This document shows positions 8,584 to 20,385 of a DNA stretch of 64,000 nt, one piece after another. Where the stretch lies: contig NC_057925.1 in the NCBI RefSeq assembly GCF_018873765.1, positions 59,594,970 through 59,658,969 on the forward strand, given 5' to 3'. Below the pieces are notes generated by a model. It saw nothing but the letters and a program-made list of their open reading frames with translations, did not search any database and was not told where the DNA came from. Position numbers and translations under genes: made by a program. The stretch comes from Telopea speciosissima. Lineage: Eukaryota; Streptophyta; Magnoliopsida; Proteales; Proteaceae. How positions within the stretch are numbered: position 1 is the first letter of the stretch; every line of letters starts with the position of its first letter.

Positions 8584-11410
8584 TGTCACGCCCCTATTCC
8601 AGACAAGGAATATAATATCATATAAAGGGTGACTAGGACGACGCGTGTCATCCTACTAAACCGCCCGGATCACTGACACAGTGTCCCAACGCTACTGATC
8701 ATATCAATATTAACACAATGTAACATTAGAATGCGAAAAGAGGAATATTACATTCCAAGGATCGTAGTATTGCGGAGCGTATAAATCGAATAGTTACAAG
8801 ATGTTCAAAGCTAGATGATAAATACGATAATTAGTTACATTTCCAATGATCATCTAATAACTATCAAAAATGGTATTACGATAAGTATTTCACCATAGGC
8901 CTTAGCCTCAAAAGTAATCAAAAGGGGATCGAGTCCCGAATATCCTCACGGCCCGTAGGCACAATCATCGCAAGGACACCCGTCGCCATGTTCCTCAAAC
9001 ACGGCCTCCGGTTCCTCCTCACCGATCTCATCGTATCCCGAGGGCTGAACTCCAAGTCCCGCGAGATATCCGTCACCTGCACCATAATCTAAAAAATGTG
9101 CGCACGAGGGGGTTAGCTCCACTGAGCCAGTGAGGGGATGGGAATGCACAACACACAATTCACATAGTCCAATGATGCATGCACATGTTAAGTCCATTTT
9201 TCCACCTAACAAACAACTAAGTCAATGGCATATGCTACTGTGACAACTCGGGAGACACTGTGGGTCACTTAACTTATCGCCACAATGAAACCTCAATTGT
9301 CACGTGGGACCTACGCCGATCGAAGCCTCCAAGACCACTCGGTGGCGGACCCACGATAACCAATACTACCATGATGGCCTCTCCCACCTCCACGAGAATC
9401 CGGTGTCTTGATTACCCAACACCTAAACCCCTGTTGGTAAGGGTCGTAGCATAAGGGTGTGAAATCCTAGCCACAAATATACTACATGCAAGTCCTATCG
9501 TCCCGAGAGGTAATCAGGCGCATCAACTTTTCATCTCGGTTTAGTGCCCGGTTACGCAGACGGCACGGCGATCTGATTCAACATGACATTCAACATAATT
9601 TCTTCATAAATGTTTATAGAGTTCGGGGTTAAACACGGTACCCACGAGCACCGAGACCCATCAAGATACAACATTACCAATCAACATTATAACAAATAGA
9701 TATAAAATTATGCAATATGCGTAATCATGCTTATTAATTATAATGAGTACATAATATATAATGCAATAATAATAACAAGCCCATACAACCAAACCCACTC
9801 ACCACGTATATGCCAAGCACCCGGTTTATCGGTTGTCGCCTCGATCGGGCAATAAGCCACAAAAGTGAATATTTTAACCTATACAAAGAGTGGAATAAGG
9901 TTACACGAGCGAAAGGAACGGATCCCCAAAAGATCTCCCATAAACACTTAAGTATAAGGTTTCAGAGACGAAGTGGTTGCGGGAGTGGTTTCATGCCCAA
10001 ATTCGCAACCACATGTAAATCCTAGGAAACCAGGGGTTCGGGACGATTTTAGTCAAGGTCGGATGCGAGATGTGGTTTGAAAAACTGAATCCAAGTGTAA
10101 ATCCGAGCTTCACGGGGCTCGGACAATTTTTGTCAAGGTCGGATGCGAGATGTGGTTTGAGAAAAGCGAATCCAGTGTAAATCCGACCTTCACAGAATCC
10201 TTCGGGAAGGTAATTTGGGGGTTTCTTGCAGTCTCGAAATCACATGTAACCCTCACACCTTCGGGTCCCAAATCCGAAGGATTCCCCTCAAGGACCCCAT
10301 TTCAAGTGGTTTTTAAGGCACAAGGACTTCTAGAAAACTCTATCCTAAGCTCCTTAGGGTCCAACCTTAAATCTCCCAAATGGCAATGAGAACCCTCACA
10401 TTAGACCTCATAATGGAGTGAACTAACTCCACCATAGCTTGGCTTTAAAGCTCCATCTACTCCCTAGGTTCCAAGAGAGATCTAGGTCAATCTCTCCCAT
10501 TACCCAACCCCTTTTTGAAATCCAAAAAATAGAAGAAGGAAGAAGCTTACCTACCCCAAGATGAGAGCTCCACGATTTACGGCCCAAGAGATGGGGTCTC
10601 TACCTTCCTCCAAGCCTCTCTCTCCTTCCTCTTTCTCTTCCTCTCCTCTTTCTCTCCTCTTTCTCTCCTCCACGATTTAGGGTAGAAGAGGATGTTGAAG
10701 AAGAAGTGATGTTCTCTCTCTCCCTCATGGACTCATTTATAATAAATGGGTCTATGGGTACCCTTAGTCAAATGGGTCATGAGGCCTAATGGGTCAACCC
10801 ATTAGTCCTATGTGGGTAAGTGGATGGAATAACCCATCATTGGGCCAATAGGTTAAATGGGCCTGCCCACAACCTTAATTAGGGAAAAGCCCATTCTTAG
10901 ATGGGTTCATATGAGATGGGTTTAAGTCCCCAATGTACTTCCTAAAGGCAGCGGGACCCGAACTTAAATTATTCCCTTCTCTCATGAAATAGCTCGGCGG
11001 TTCCGGCCGGACCCGCACCGAGGTTACCAAAGGAAAAATAATTAGTAAGACTTGAGGCTAGAACTTACCTTTTCCCTGTCATGGTTTATTACCCATGACC
11101 CGACACCATGCACGGCAATGCTAAGCTCATCACCGAACGAAATATCCAAGTGAGGTGACGGTCCAGGATGCTCTCTCCTGAACTCCTCGCTTCCGGCACT
11201 GGTACTTGGAGGGTAGTCGACGAAGTCGCCGTCAAGCGAACTTTCCCCCGGCGGTTGAGGAATCTTTCCTCCACAGGCAAACCCGTCTTGTGGTCAACGA
11301 TTTTGTAGCTAGGTTTGACCATCATGGAGAACAGGTCACCGCATACATGGCGGTATCTACACGTCACGAGAAGAAATGATATTTAATTATATCCGGGATG
11401 CGGTATAACA
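8584..11410 (-). repeat. 3' LTR of the gypsy element (2,827 bp)
   Basis: The plus strand starts TGTCACGCCC and ends GGTATAACA. It matches the right LTR nearly base for base over long stretches (for example about 10380-10950 against 18010-18590), with clusters of small differences elsewhere. Short open frames inside it are chance. Confidence 0.93.
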
Positions 11411-13750
11411 TCCCCCCACCTTATAAGAAATTTCGTCCTCGAAATTTGACGTACCTTGTAGATAGGCAAGAAAAGGGTATTTCGCCCGCATCTCTACCTC
11501 GCCTCCCAAGAAGCTTCCTCTTGGATGGTTGCACCATTTTATCTTCACATAATGAATGGGCCGGTTGCGAAGATGAACAACCTTCTTGTCCAAAATCTTT
11601 TAGGCGCTCTTTATAGGACATGTCGGCCGCAAGTTACGGTGGTTCATGCGTCAATACATGGCTTGGATCATGGACATACTTCCTCAACATGGACACGTGG
11701 AAGCGTCGTGCACACCTTCTAAAGATGGAGGGAGTGCTAACCGATATGCCACCGGTCCAATCCGTGCAAGGATCTCAAAAGGTCCTATAAATCTCGGACT
11801 CGACTTGCCCTTCTTGCTGAAACTCATCACCCCTTTGGAGGGTGATACCTTAAGGAACACTTTATCGCCAATAGTGAACTCAAGGTCCTTCCGTCTCAAG
11901 TCTGCATAACCCTTACTGCTGGGTGAGCCGCCTTGATCCGCTCACGAATCAAGTCCACCTTCTCGCATGTTGCCTGAATCAACTCGGGTCCAAGAATGCG
12001 CCGTTCACCTACTTCGTCCCAATATAACGGTGTCCGACACTTCTTCCCATACGAGCCTCAAACGGTGCCATGCCTATAGTAGCACAGTAGCTGTTATTGT
12101 AAGCAAACTCAATAAGTGAGAGATGCTCGTCCGGTGTGCCTTGCATATCAATGGCACAGGCTCGGAGCATATCTTCTAATGTCCGAATAGTCCTCTCCGA
12201 TCGTCCGTCGGTTTGAGGGTGGAAGGCTGTACTAAAACTCAACAGTGTACCCATTGCCTTCGAAACCCTCCCCCGAACTTAGATGTAAATCGGGATCCCG
12301 ATCGGAGATGATCTTGTGGGAACTCCGTGTAGACGAACTACATTATCAATGTACAAGCGAGCCAGCTTGTCCATCGAATAGGTAATCTTCATGGGGATGA
12401 AGTGAGCCGTCTTTGTCAATCATCACGACAACCCATATGGTATCGACACCTCTAGGCGTGCGGGGCAACCCGGTGACAAAATCCATGGTAACATGCTCCC
12501 ACTTCCACTCTGGAACAGGCAATGACTGTAAGAGGCCATGAGGTCATTGTCTATCCGCCTTCACTGCGACAAGTAAGACATTTTGCCACATACTCAGCCA
12601 CATCCCTCTTCATTCCACTCCACCAGTAATATTCCTTCAGATCTCTATACATCTTCGTGCTACCTGGATGAATAGAATAGGGAGAGTCATGGGCCTCGCT
12701 AACACTTCCTTCCTCAACCGAGGGTTACTAGGAACACATAGCCGTTGTCGAACATGAGAACACCACTCTGTTAAAGTAAAATCCAGTTCACTGCGTGTCC
12801 CCCTTGATAGCCTCAATAACCTTTTGAATCTCCTCATGAAGCCTGGGCTGATTGAATTCGCCCTACCGGTGTGGATTGTATTGATAAAGCCGATAGAGAT
12901 AAGGTAACACCATCAACCAATAATTCGGTCCATCCTTCTAGCTTCCTCGATGAGTTTCTCACGTCGCTAGTGATGCCAGTGACAAGGACCGAGATTTTTG
13001 GCTCAGCGCATCCGCTACTACATTTGCCTTGCACAGGTGGTAATGGATAGTACAATCATAATCTTTCAACAACTCCAACCACCGTCTTTGCCTCATATTG
13101 AGCTCATTCTGTAAAGAAGTATTTGAGGCTCTTGTGATCACTTGTATATTTCGCACTTCTCACCATATAAATAATGTCTCCGGATCTTTAGAGCGAAAAC
13201 CACATAAGCAAGCTCCAAATCATGGGTCGGGTAGTTCTTCTCATAGTCCTTCAATTGCCAGAAGCATAGGCCACTACCTTCCCATCTTGCATTAGAACAC
13301 AACCCAAGCCCATTTTAGATGCATCACTATAGACTACCATCCCTCCAGTACCATTAGGAATGGTAAATCTTGGAGCGGAAACCAACCTCGCTGAGCTCTT
13401 GGAAGCTCTTTTCACGCCTATCGGACCACTCGAACTTCACTCCCTTTCGGGTCAGGTCGTGTCATAGGAGCGGAGAGCCTTGAGAAGTTCTCAATAAATC
13501 TCCTGTAATAGCCGCTAGTCCCAGGAAACTACGAATGTACGCCACATTCTTGGGTATCGCCCGATCAACTCTCGACTTCACCTTGCCAGGGTCAACCTCT
13601 ATACCCTTACCGAGAAACAAGGTGTCCCGGAATGCCACTGTTGTAGCCAAAACTCACACTTACTGAATTTGGCGTACAACTGTTTCTCCCTTAGGCGTTG
13701 CAATACTAGGCGAAGATGGTCTGCGTGCTCCTCCTCGCTCTGGAGAACCC
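11387..13750 (-). pseudogene. Ty3/gypsy pol remnant: RT C-terminus, RNase H, integrase, chromodomain
   Basis: On the minus strand the order is: RT C-terminal half (13745-13460; [47 protein letters not shown]), RNase H (about 13330-12960; [30 protein letters not shown]), integrase zinc-finger region (about 12830-12560), integrase core (about 12254-12009; FHPQTDGRSERTIRTLEDML, FAYNNSY), GPY-type module (11899-11684; GDKVFLKVSPSKGV, GPFEIL) and a chromodomain-like tail (about 11600-11420; HYVKIKWCNHP). Frameshifts break it into at least eight pieces. The RT part upstream of SEEEHADH, which should carry the catalytic aspartates, is replaced by unrelated sequence at about 13745. RT-RNase H before integrase is the Ty3 order. 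Confidence 0.92.
11411..11422 (-). other. Polypurine tract
   Basis: On the minus strand AAGGTGGGGGGA lies immediately before the 3' LTR start TGTTATACC, the typical second-strand priming site of plant gypsy elements. Confidence 0.88.
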
Positions 13751-16150
13751 AAAACCGCACTCGTTCCTTGCTCCCTCTCCCTTCTAGGTGGATTTTTGGC
13801 ACTCAATCCACGCACAACAGATCCGATCGAGTTCAGGTATGCCCTCTTCCCTCTCTATCGATCTATCTCTTTCTCCTTTCGACTTCTATTATGGAGAAAC
13901 CCCAAAATCCATTTCGGGTTTACAAGATTTGGGTTTTTTTGTTTTCTCCTAGCTATTTAGATGGATTTTTGTCCATCCTACCTTCGTTTCCCTTCATATG
14001 CAACCTAGTTGGGGCATTTCCCCCAATCTTGCACCATCACCAAGGGTTTGGGTTGGATTTTGGAGAAATCCCCAAACCCTAACCGAAATTCTATGTCTTT
14101 TTTTGCCCAATTCAAGTTCGGTTTTGCTAGGTAGGCTTGGTGTATATAATTTGGGGTTGTCTCAAGCCATTACTTATTTATTTCTTGCAAATTGGAACTT
14201 CAAGAATCACATCTGAATTTTCTTTTAGAGATTCAAGCATTATTTACCACAATTTAGCTCCATATATTGCTTGAACTAGGTATTTAGTATAAACTTCATG
14301 TGTTAGGTGTACTATGGCCATGTATGTATATTGTTTACCATGTCATTCAACTTCCAACCAAATTCTGAAAATTTCCTCTTTGGATTTCTTCGCATATTAT
14401 TTATCAATTCAGTCCAATTTTATTTGAACTAAATGCTTGTATGATATAATGCTTCTCCAAGCATAAATGTGGCCATGTACATTTATCCTCTATGATTGCA
14501 TCTACATGTTGGCCATGCTTTCCCCTTTTCCCTAACTCCTTAGACCATTCACAACAAAATTGTCCTAGTACATTTCCTACTGTAATGTGGTTAATCTGTT
14601 GTAGGAATCAAGTTCTAGGTTCTAATTCCTTGTCTCCTTTCATTGTATATCTACTTAGACCTTAATATCCAAGCATGGACTTAATATGTTTCTGTATTCT
14701 CGGCCTTCTTTGGTTGCAGGTTAGGGAATCTAAATGGCTCCTAGAACAAGCGCGCACGGGCGAACAAGCTGCCCACTGCTTTGGATGCACTATGGTTCCA
14801 AGACCTAGAGAAGCAGGAGATGTACCAAGACCACTTTCGCTTTAAGAGTATCTTGGAGGGGAGAGATGTGGTATGGAAGACCTCAAGGCCTACAAAGTAG
14901 GGCCGAGATTTGAAGCAACTGGGGTGGTCCAACCTCCTCAACCTTCCCAGCCATTCTATCCCAAGCTCGTTCGTCACTTCTACGCCAACCGCTGCACCGA
15001 GAACCTAGGCACGCGAGATTACCTGGATCCTCTCTTATGTCAAGGGAGTCACCATATCCTTCACAGGGCACAGTTGCGGGCATCCTCAATGTAGCTATCC
15101 TGGGAGAGAAGACCTCATGCGCACCATGGAAGAATCCCTACTCCTTTCTCGAGAGAGGCATACAGGGGAATTATACGTGGAGCTTACACGTGGGGCATTC
15201 GAGAAGAAAGTGCCCGAGACTTCTTTTGCCAATTCTCCAGGATATTGAGCCGGATTGTGCGGCAAAGACAACATCGTGCCTATAGCCGGCCACCGCACCA
15301 TGCCTTCCATCTTCGTAGGCTAGTGGCCTATCACCTCTACAAAGGTATCCCCATCCGCCGCCCTACATTATCATGCGGACCATGGATCATGCGGGGTGAA
15401 ATCCCGGGAGGAACTTAGATTTACCCTATGGGAGGTTGCTCACTACTATTTTCCAAGCATTTTGGAGTTGACTTGAGTGAGGAGGATCAAGACTTAACCG
15501 AAGATCCACCTCTAGATCGTAACGCTTGATGGCGAGGATGCATGCGATGGATGCATATAGTGATGGGGAGCCATTGGTCCCAGCAGAGGGTCATGGGCCC
15601 GAGCCTCGGCACGTGGAGCCTCCTCCTCGCCATGCATGCGGCCTCTTCATCCCAAGATCGCTCCTAGTGGGTCCGACATCGACAGGATTCTTGCAACTCG
15701 GGCCGATGAGCACCAAGATGGCTCGGGGTTTGAAGGAGTGAACACTAGGCTCGATGCATCGAGCACGCATGGAGAGCCTCGAGCAGTGAGATGGAGGACT
15801 TGCATTCCTACCTCCATGATGAGGGCACGAGAGGACGAGCCCAAGAGTGATGATGAGATGGAGCAAGAGACCTCCGTCCATTCCCACCATGCTCTCAATG
15901 GACCCCTAGCTTTTTGTCTTACCATGCAAAGAAATTTATTTTTCTTTTTCTTGGTTGTAAGAATTTGAAGTCTACATTCAAATTTGAATTTTGTTGTAAT
16001 CACTCGCTTGGCTTATGGAAATGTTTCACATGAATTAAGGAATATATATATAAATATAAACACATGTCTTTTCCTTCCACTGTTGTGCCTATTATTTGCT
16101 ATTGTCTTCGCTTTCTCCCTAAGCTAGTCTTCTCCCTAAGCATTCACACA
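13745..16150 (+). pseudogene. Opposite-strand insert with spliced-leader look and a broken plant transposon-protein ORF
   Basis: This segment replaces gag to RT of the gypsy element but faces the other way. A leader ends GAGTTCAG at 13837 before GTATGCCC, and a matching acceptor TTGGTTGCAG ends at 14720, giving an apparent intron of about 880 bp. The ORF begins at ATG 14733 (MAPRTSA) and by switching frames reads KLPTALDALWFQDLEKQEMY, then VGPRFEATGVV, FYPKLVRHFYAN, YVKGVTISFTG and GEKTSCAPWKNPYSFLERG. FYPKLVRHFYAN and YVKGVTISF are hallmarks of the 'putative plant transposon protein' domain found in many plant retroelement ORFs. There are frequent frameshifts, so no intact product. The tail to about 15970 is acidic. 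It could be a captured element fragment or a native antisense unit of this family. Confidence 0.6.
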
Positions 16151-16246
16151 CATTCCAATTATGCATTGTTGGAAGCTTTTAACTTAGCAACCTATTGTGG
16201 AGAGTAAATCACAAATCCGCTAGATCGTGGTAGTGCAGAGCATCTC

Positions 16247-16258
16247 GCCCGATACCAC
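16247..16258 (-). other. Probable primer binding site of the gypsy element
   Basis: The minus strand reads TGGTATCGGGCG just inside the 5' LTR. It resembles the initiator tRNA-Met site TGGTATCAGAGC with changes in the CAGAG part, and it is followed by GAGATGCTC. The altered bases fit the CG-associated discrepancies seen through this element. Confidence 0.6.
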
Positions 16259-19078
16259 CGTCACGCCCTATTCAGCATAAGGAATATAATATCATATAAA
16301 GGGTGACTAGGACGACGCGTGTCATCCTACTAAACCGCCCGGATCACCGACACAGTGTCCCAACGCACGATCATATCCAATATTAACACAATGTAACATT
16401 AGAATGCGTAAAAGAGGAATATTACATTCCAAGGATCGTAGTATTGCGAAGCGTATAAATCGAATAGTTACAAGATGTTCAAAGCTAGATGATAAATACA
16501 GAATTAGTTACATTTCCAATGATCATCTAATAACTATCAAAAATGGTATTACAAGAAGTATTTCACCATTGGCCTTAGCCTCAAAAGTAATCAAAAGGGG
16601 ATCGAGTCCCGAATATCCTCACGGCCCGTAGGCACAATCATCGCAAGGACACCGCCGCCATGTTCTCAAACACGGCCTCCGGTTCCTCCTCACCGATCTC
16701 ATCGTATCCCGAGGGCTGAACTCCAAGTCCCGCGAGATATCCGTCACCGCACCATAATCTAAAAAATGTGCGCACGAGGGGGTTAGCTCCACGAGCGGTG
16801 AGGGGATGGGAATGCACAACACACAATTCACATAGTCCAATGATGCATGCACATGTTAAGTCCATTTTTCCACCTAACAAACAACTAAGTCAATGGCATA
16901 TGCTATCGTGACAACTCGGAGACACTGTGGGTCACTTAACTTATCGCCACAATGAAACCTCAATTGTCACGTGGGACCTACGCCGATCGAAGCCTCCAAG
17001 ACCACTCAAGGCACCCTCGATAACCAATACTACCATGATCGGCCTCTCCCACCTCCACGTAATCCGTGATCTGATTACCCAACACCTAAACCCCTGTTGG
17101 TAAGGGTCGTAGCATAAGGGTGTGAAATCCTAGCCACAAATATACTACATGCAAGTCCTATCGCCCCGAGAGGTAATCCGGCGCATCAACTTTTCATCCG
17201 GTTTAGTGCCCGTTACACAAGACGACGGCGCGTACATTCAACATGACATTCAACATAATTTCTTCATAAATGTTTATAGAGTTCGGAGTTTAGACCTGCA
17301 CTCCACCAGACCGAGACCCATCAAGATACAACATTACCAATCAACATTATAACAAATAGATATAAAATTATGCAATATGCAATCATGCTTATTAATTATA
17401 ATGAGTACATAATATATAATGCAATAATAATAACAAGCCCATACAACCAAACCCACTCACCACGTATATGCCAAGCACCCAGTTTATCGATTGTCTCCTC
17501 GATCGGGCAATAAGCCACAAAAGTGAATATTTTAACCTATACAAAGAGTGGAATAAGGTTACACGAGCGAAAGGAACGGATCCCCAAAAGATCTCCCATA
17601 AACACTTAAGTATAAGGTTTCGAGACGAAGTGGTTGCGGGAGTGGTTTCATGCCCAAATTCTCGCAACCACATGTAAATCCTAGGAAACCGGGGTTCGGG
17701 ACAGTTTTAGTCAAGGTCGGATGCAGATGTGGTTTGAAAATCTGAATCCAAGTGTAAATCCGAGCTTCACGAGGCTCAGGACAATTTTTGTCAAGGTCGG
17801 ATGCGAGATGTGGTTTCGAAAAATCAATCCGAGTGTAAATCCGACCTTCACAGAATCCTTCTCGGAAGGTAATTTCGGGGGTTTCTTGCAGTCGAAATCA
17901 CATGTAACCTCACACCTTCAGTCCCAAACCGAAGGATTCCCTCCAAGGACCCCATTTCAAGTGATTTTTAAGGCACAAGGACTTCTAGAAAACTCTATCC
18001 TAAGCTCCTTAGGGTCCAACCTTAAATCTCCCAAATGGCAATGAGAACCCTCACATTAGACCTCATAATGGAGTGAACTAACTCCACCATAGCTTGGCTT
18101 TAAAGCTCCATCTACTCCCTAGGTTCCAAGAGAGATCTAGGTCAATCTCTCCCATTACCCAACCCCTTTTTGAAATCCAAAAAATAGAAGAAGGAAGAAG
18201 CTTACCTACCCCCAAGATGAGAGCTCCACGATTTCTGGCCCAAGAGATGGGGTCTCTACCTTCCTCCAAGCCTCTCTCTCCTTCCTCTTTCTCTTCCTCT
18301 CCTCTTTCTCTCCTCTTTCTCTCCTCCACGATTTAGGGTAGAAGAGGATGTTGAAGAAGAAGTGATGTTCTCTCTCTCCCTCATGGACTCATTTATAATA
18401 AATGGGTCTATGGGTACCCTTAGTCAAATGGGTCATGAGGCCTAATGGGTCAACCCATTAGTCCTATGTGGGTAAGTGGATGGAATAACCCATCATTGGG
18501 CCAATAGGTTAAATGGGCCTGCCCACAACCTTAATTAGGGAAAAGCCCATTCTTAGATGGGTTCATATGAGATGGGTTTAAGTCCCCAATGTACTTCCTA
18601 AAGGTACGCGGGACCCGAACTTAAATTATTCCCTTCTCTCATGAAATAGCTCGAGCGGTTCCAGCCCGGACCCGCACTTCGAGGTTACCAAAGGAAAAAT
18701 AATTAGTAAGACTTGAGGCTAGAACTTACCTTTTCCCCTGTCATGGTTTATTACCCATGACCCCGAACAGCTTCGCCACGGCAATGCTAAGCTCATCACC
18801 GAACGAAATATCGTGAGGTGACGGTCCAGGATGCTCTCTCCCGAACTCCTCGCTTCCCGGCCCGGTACTTGGAGGGTAGTCGACGAAGTCGCCACAACGA
18901 ACTTTCCCCATCGGCGGTTGAGGAATCTTTCCTCCACAGCAAACCGTCGTCGTGGTCAACGATTTTGTAGCTAGGTTTGACCATCATGGAGAACAGGTCA
19001 CCAGCATACATGGCAGCGGTATCTACACGTCACGAGAAGAAATGATATTTAATTATATCCCGGGGTACGGGTATAACA
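16259..19078 (-). repeat. 5' LTR of the gypsy element (2,820 bp)
   Basis: On the minus strand it begins TGTTATACCC next to the GTATG duplication. Its inner end reads ...GGGCGTGACG where the other LTR has ...CGTGACA, so the terminal CA is altered. It is otherwise the same sequence as the left LTR, which supports one recent insertion. Confidence 0.92.
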
Positions 19079-19198
19079 GTATGCGTTTTATGAAGCCGAA
19101 TTTTTAAAAAGTATTATTACCGTCTAGTCCGTTTAATTGCCGTACGTATCCGTTCCCGTTCAATTGCCGTTCCCGAACTTACTAACTAAGGCTTCTAC

Positions 19199-19774
19199 CC
19201 CCAAAAAAAAGCTCCCAATTCCAAAAAATAGTGGTAAATATTTTTCATCTTTTGGATAAAAATTCATCTGTGTAGAAAGAAGGATTTCAATTCTTGTTGA
19301 CATGGACCGGTTCCAAACTTCCATGCTCTTTGATGTAACATAAAAGCCATTGATTCTCTCTTATTGCTGAATTACCATATTCTGATACAAAAGACTGTAA
19401 ATTGCTCTCAAAATAAACGTGAAGGTAAAAATGGATCTAAAAACACTTAGCAGATTAGAAATAACAAGCAAGAGAAACAAAAAGGGCCATTACCCAATGT
19501 TGGTCCCCTCTATGTAGGATCTAGGGAGGGGTGAGTTTGGAGTAGTTCCTAACCTTCGGTATTTTTATACAAAGTGGCCACCCTCAAGACTCAAGCCCTA
19601 AACCTTTTACGCACTAAGAAATTACCCCTAGGGAAGAGAAACAAGCTGTCATATATTTGAGAAGCACCCAAATATACACTCTTATTATTAGCTGCCTTAG
19701 TACCATGGTACATAGAAAACATCTCCTATAGCTCTCTATGCACTTTATTAAGAAACAGAGTTGGCACCCATCCG
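19199..19774. other. Intergenic, downstream of the lipid-transfer gene
   Basis: Low-GC sequence with no recognisable element. The part just left of 19775 probably holds the 3' UTR of the minus-strand lipid-transfer-like gene. Confidence 0.45.
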
Positions 19775-20301
19775 CTACACCCGAAGATCGCCTGCATTAC
19801 AGAAAAGTTTTAAGAACTATCAATGTTACAGCAAAGAAGGGCATGGGTTAGCATTAGTGCAGTGAACACCTTCAGGCACCCAATGGTGGTTTTGAGATCC
19901 ATAGTAACTCTTTATATGCTAAAATTTGGCTGAACCAGGAGAGAAAATGAAAAGGACATTGAAAGAAGAAAGGCAATGAAATATAAATATTTACATGGTT
20001 CAAAGTTGGCAATGCATTTTTCTGGGAGCTGCATGGCCATGTTGCGGTCGACACCCGTTATTGATGGTCCGTTTACAAGACCACACAGGCATGACTGTCC
20101 AAGCATCTTGACAGAATTGCAGCAGGCCTCACTAGGTGGAATGGAGCTGTATGGGGCAACAGCAGGCCTACAAGGTATCAGCTTAACAAGAACTGAGAAG
20201 AATGTGCTACCACATCTCTGGGCCATTCCATGCTCCACCATGCTTCCCATAGCCACCATGAACAACAAACATGCCACCAGCTTCCTAGCACCAACCTTCA
20301 T
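19775..20301 (-). CDS. Non-specific lipid-transfer-like protein (LTP_2 type), secreted
   Basis: Two exons on the minus strand: 20301-19995 (307 nt) and 19791-19775 (17 nt), spliced CCAT|GTAAAT to ATGCAG|GC, giving 107 aa ending PCDLRV. The N-terminus (MKVGARKLVACLLFMVAMGS...) is a signal peptide likely cut near AQ at 27-28. The mature part has all eight cysteines in the C-C-CC-CxC-C-C order (RCGSTF, IPCRP, ACCNSV, SCLCGL, EKCIAN, EPC), which form four disulfides around a lipid-binding cavity in this family. The last cysteine codon is split by the intron, so read-through would lose it. The role is extracellular lipid or hydrophobic-ligand binding; the specific ligand cannot be told. No GPI-type C-terminal tail is seen. 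Confidence 0.9.
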
Positions 20302-20377
20302 GTCTAAGCTGCTCCCCTTCTATTGTTTTATCCTTTATAAACGTTAACATCTCCAGGGATGGTCCTCGGTGAGGTTT

Positions 20378-20385
20378 TATTTATA
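20378..20385 (-). promoter_or_regulatory. TATA box candidate for the lipid-transfer gene
   Basis: The minus strand reads TATAAATA about 77 bp upstream of the ATG, leaving room for a 5' UTR of roughly 45 nt. A second TATAAA at about 20332-20337 is too close to the ATG to be the main element. Confidence 0.5.

Larger units (their letters stand above)
8584..19078 (-). mobile_element. Chimeric Ty3/gypsy retrotransposon, 10.5 kb, chromovirus-like pol
   Basis: Two LTRs (8584-11410 and 16259-19078) are flanked by a perfect 5-bp duplication, GTATG (8579-8583 and 19079-19083). The element reads on the minus strand: 5' LTR at right, primer site near 16247-16258, pol remnants 13745-11420, then a polypurine tract and the 3' LTR at left. 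LTR length, primer type and an apparent C-terminal chromodomain fit the Tekay/Del branch (inference). Gag, protease and the RT N-terminus including the catalytic DD box are missing. The space from about 13745 to 16150 holds a segment facing the opposite way. Confidence 0.9.
7396..19190. mobile_element. 1.3-kb TIR DNA transposon interrupted by a gypsy element
   Basis: Perfect 14-bp inverted ends (CTTAGTTAGTAAGT at 7396-7409 and its complement at 19177-19190) are flanked by a perfect 8-bp direct repeat, GCTTCTAC (7388-7395 and 19191-19198). Removing the nested Ty3/gypsy element and one copy of its 5-bp duplication leaves about 1,295 bp. The subterminal regions are rich in CGTATAATACGCGTATTATA palindromic words at both ends. 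The interior (about 7640-8160) looks like a plant 5' leader with GGC/GCA repeats, but there is no transposase, so the element is non-autonomous. An 8-bp duplication points to the hAT superfamily. Confidence 0.82.

Noticed and set aside
9260..10389. Small plus-strand frames inside the left LTR, with counterparts in the right LTR
   Set aside because: They are LTR sequence and their frames are not conserved between the two LTRs.
11398..11909. Plus-strand frames opposite the gypsy pol
   Set aside because: They are the complement of integrase/chromodomain coding sequence.
15591..16003. Minus-strand frames at the right end of the gypsy interior as possible gag
   Set aside because: No gag, zinc-knuckle or protease motif; the sense of coding here is the plus strand.
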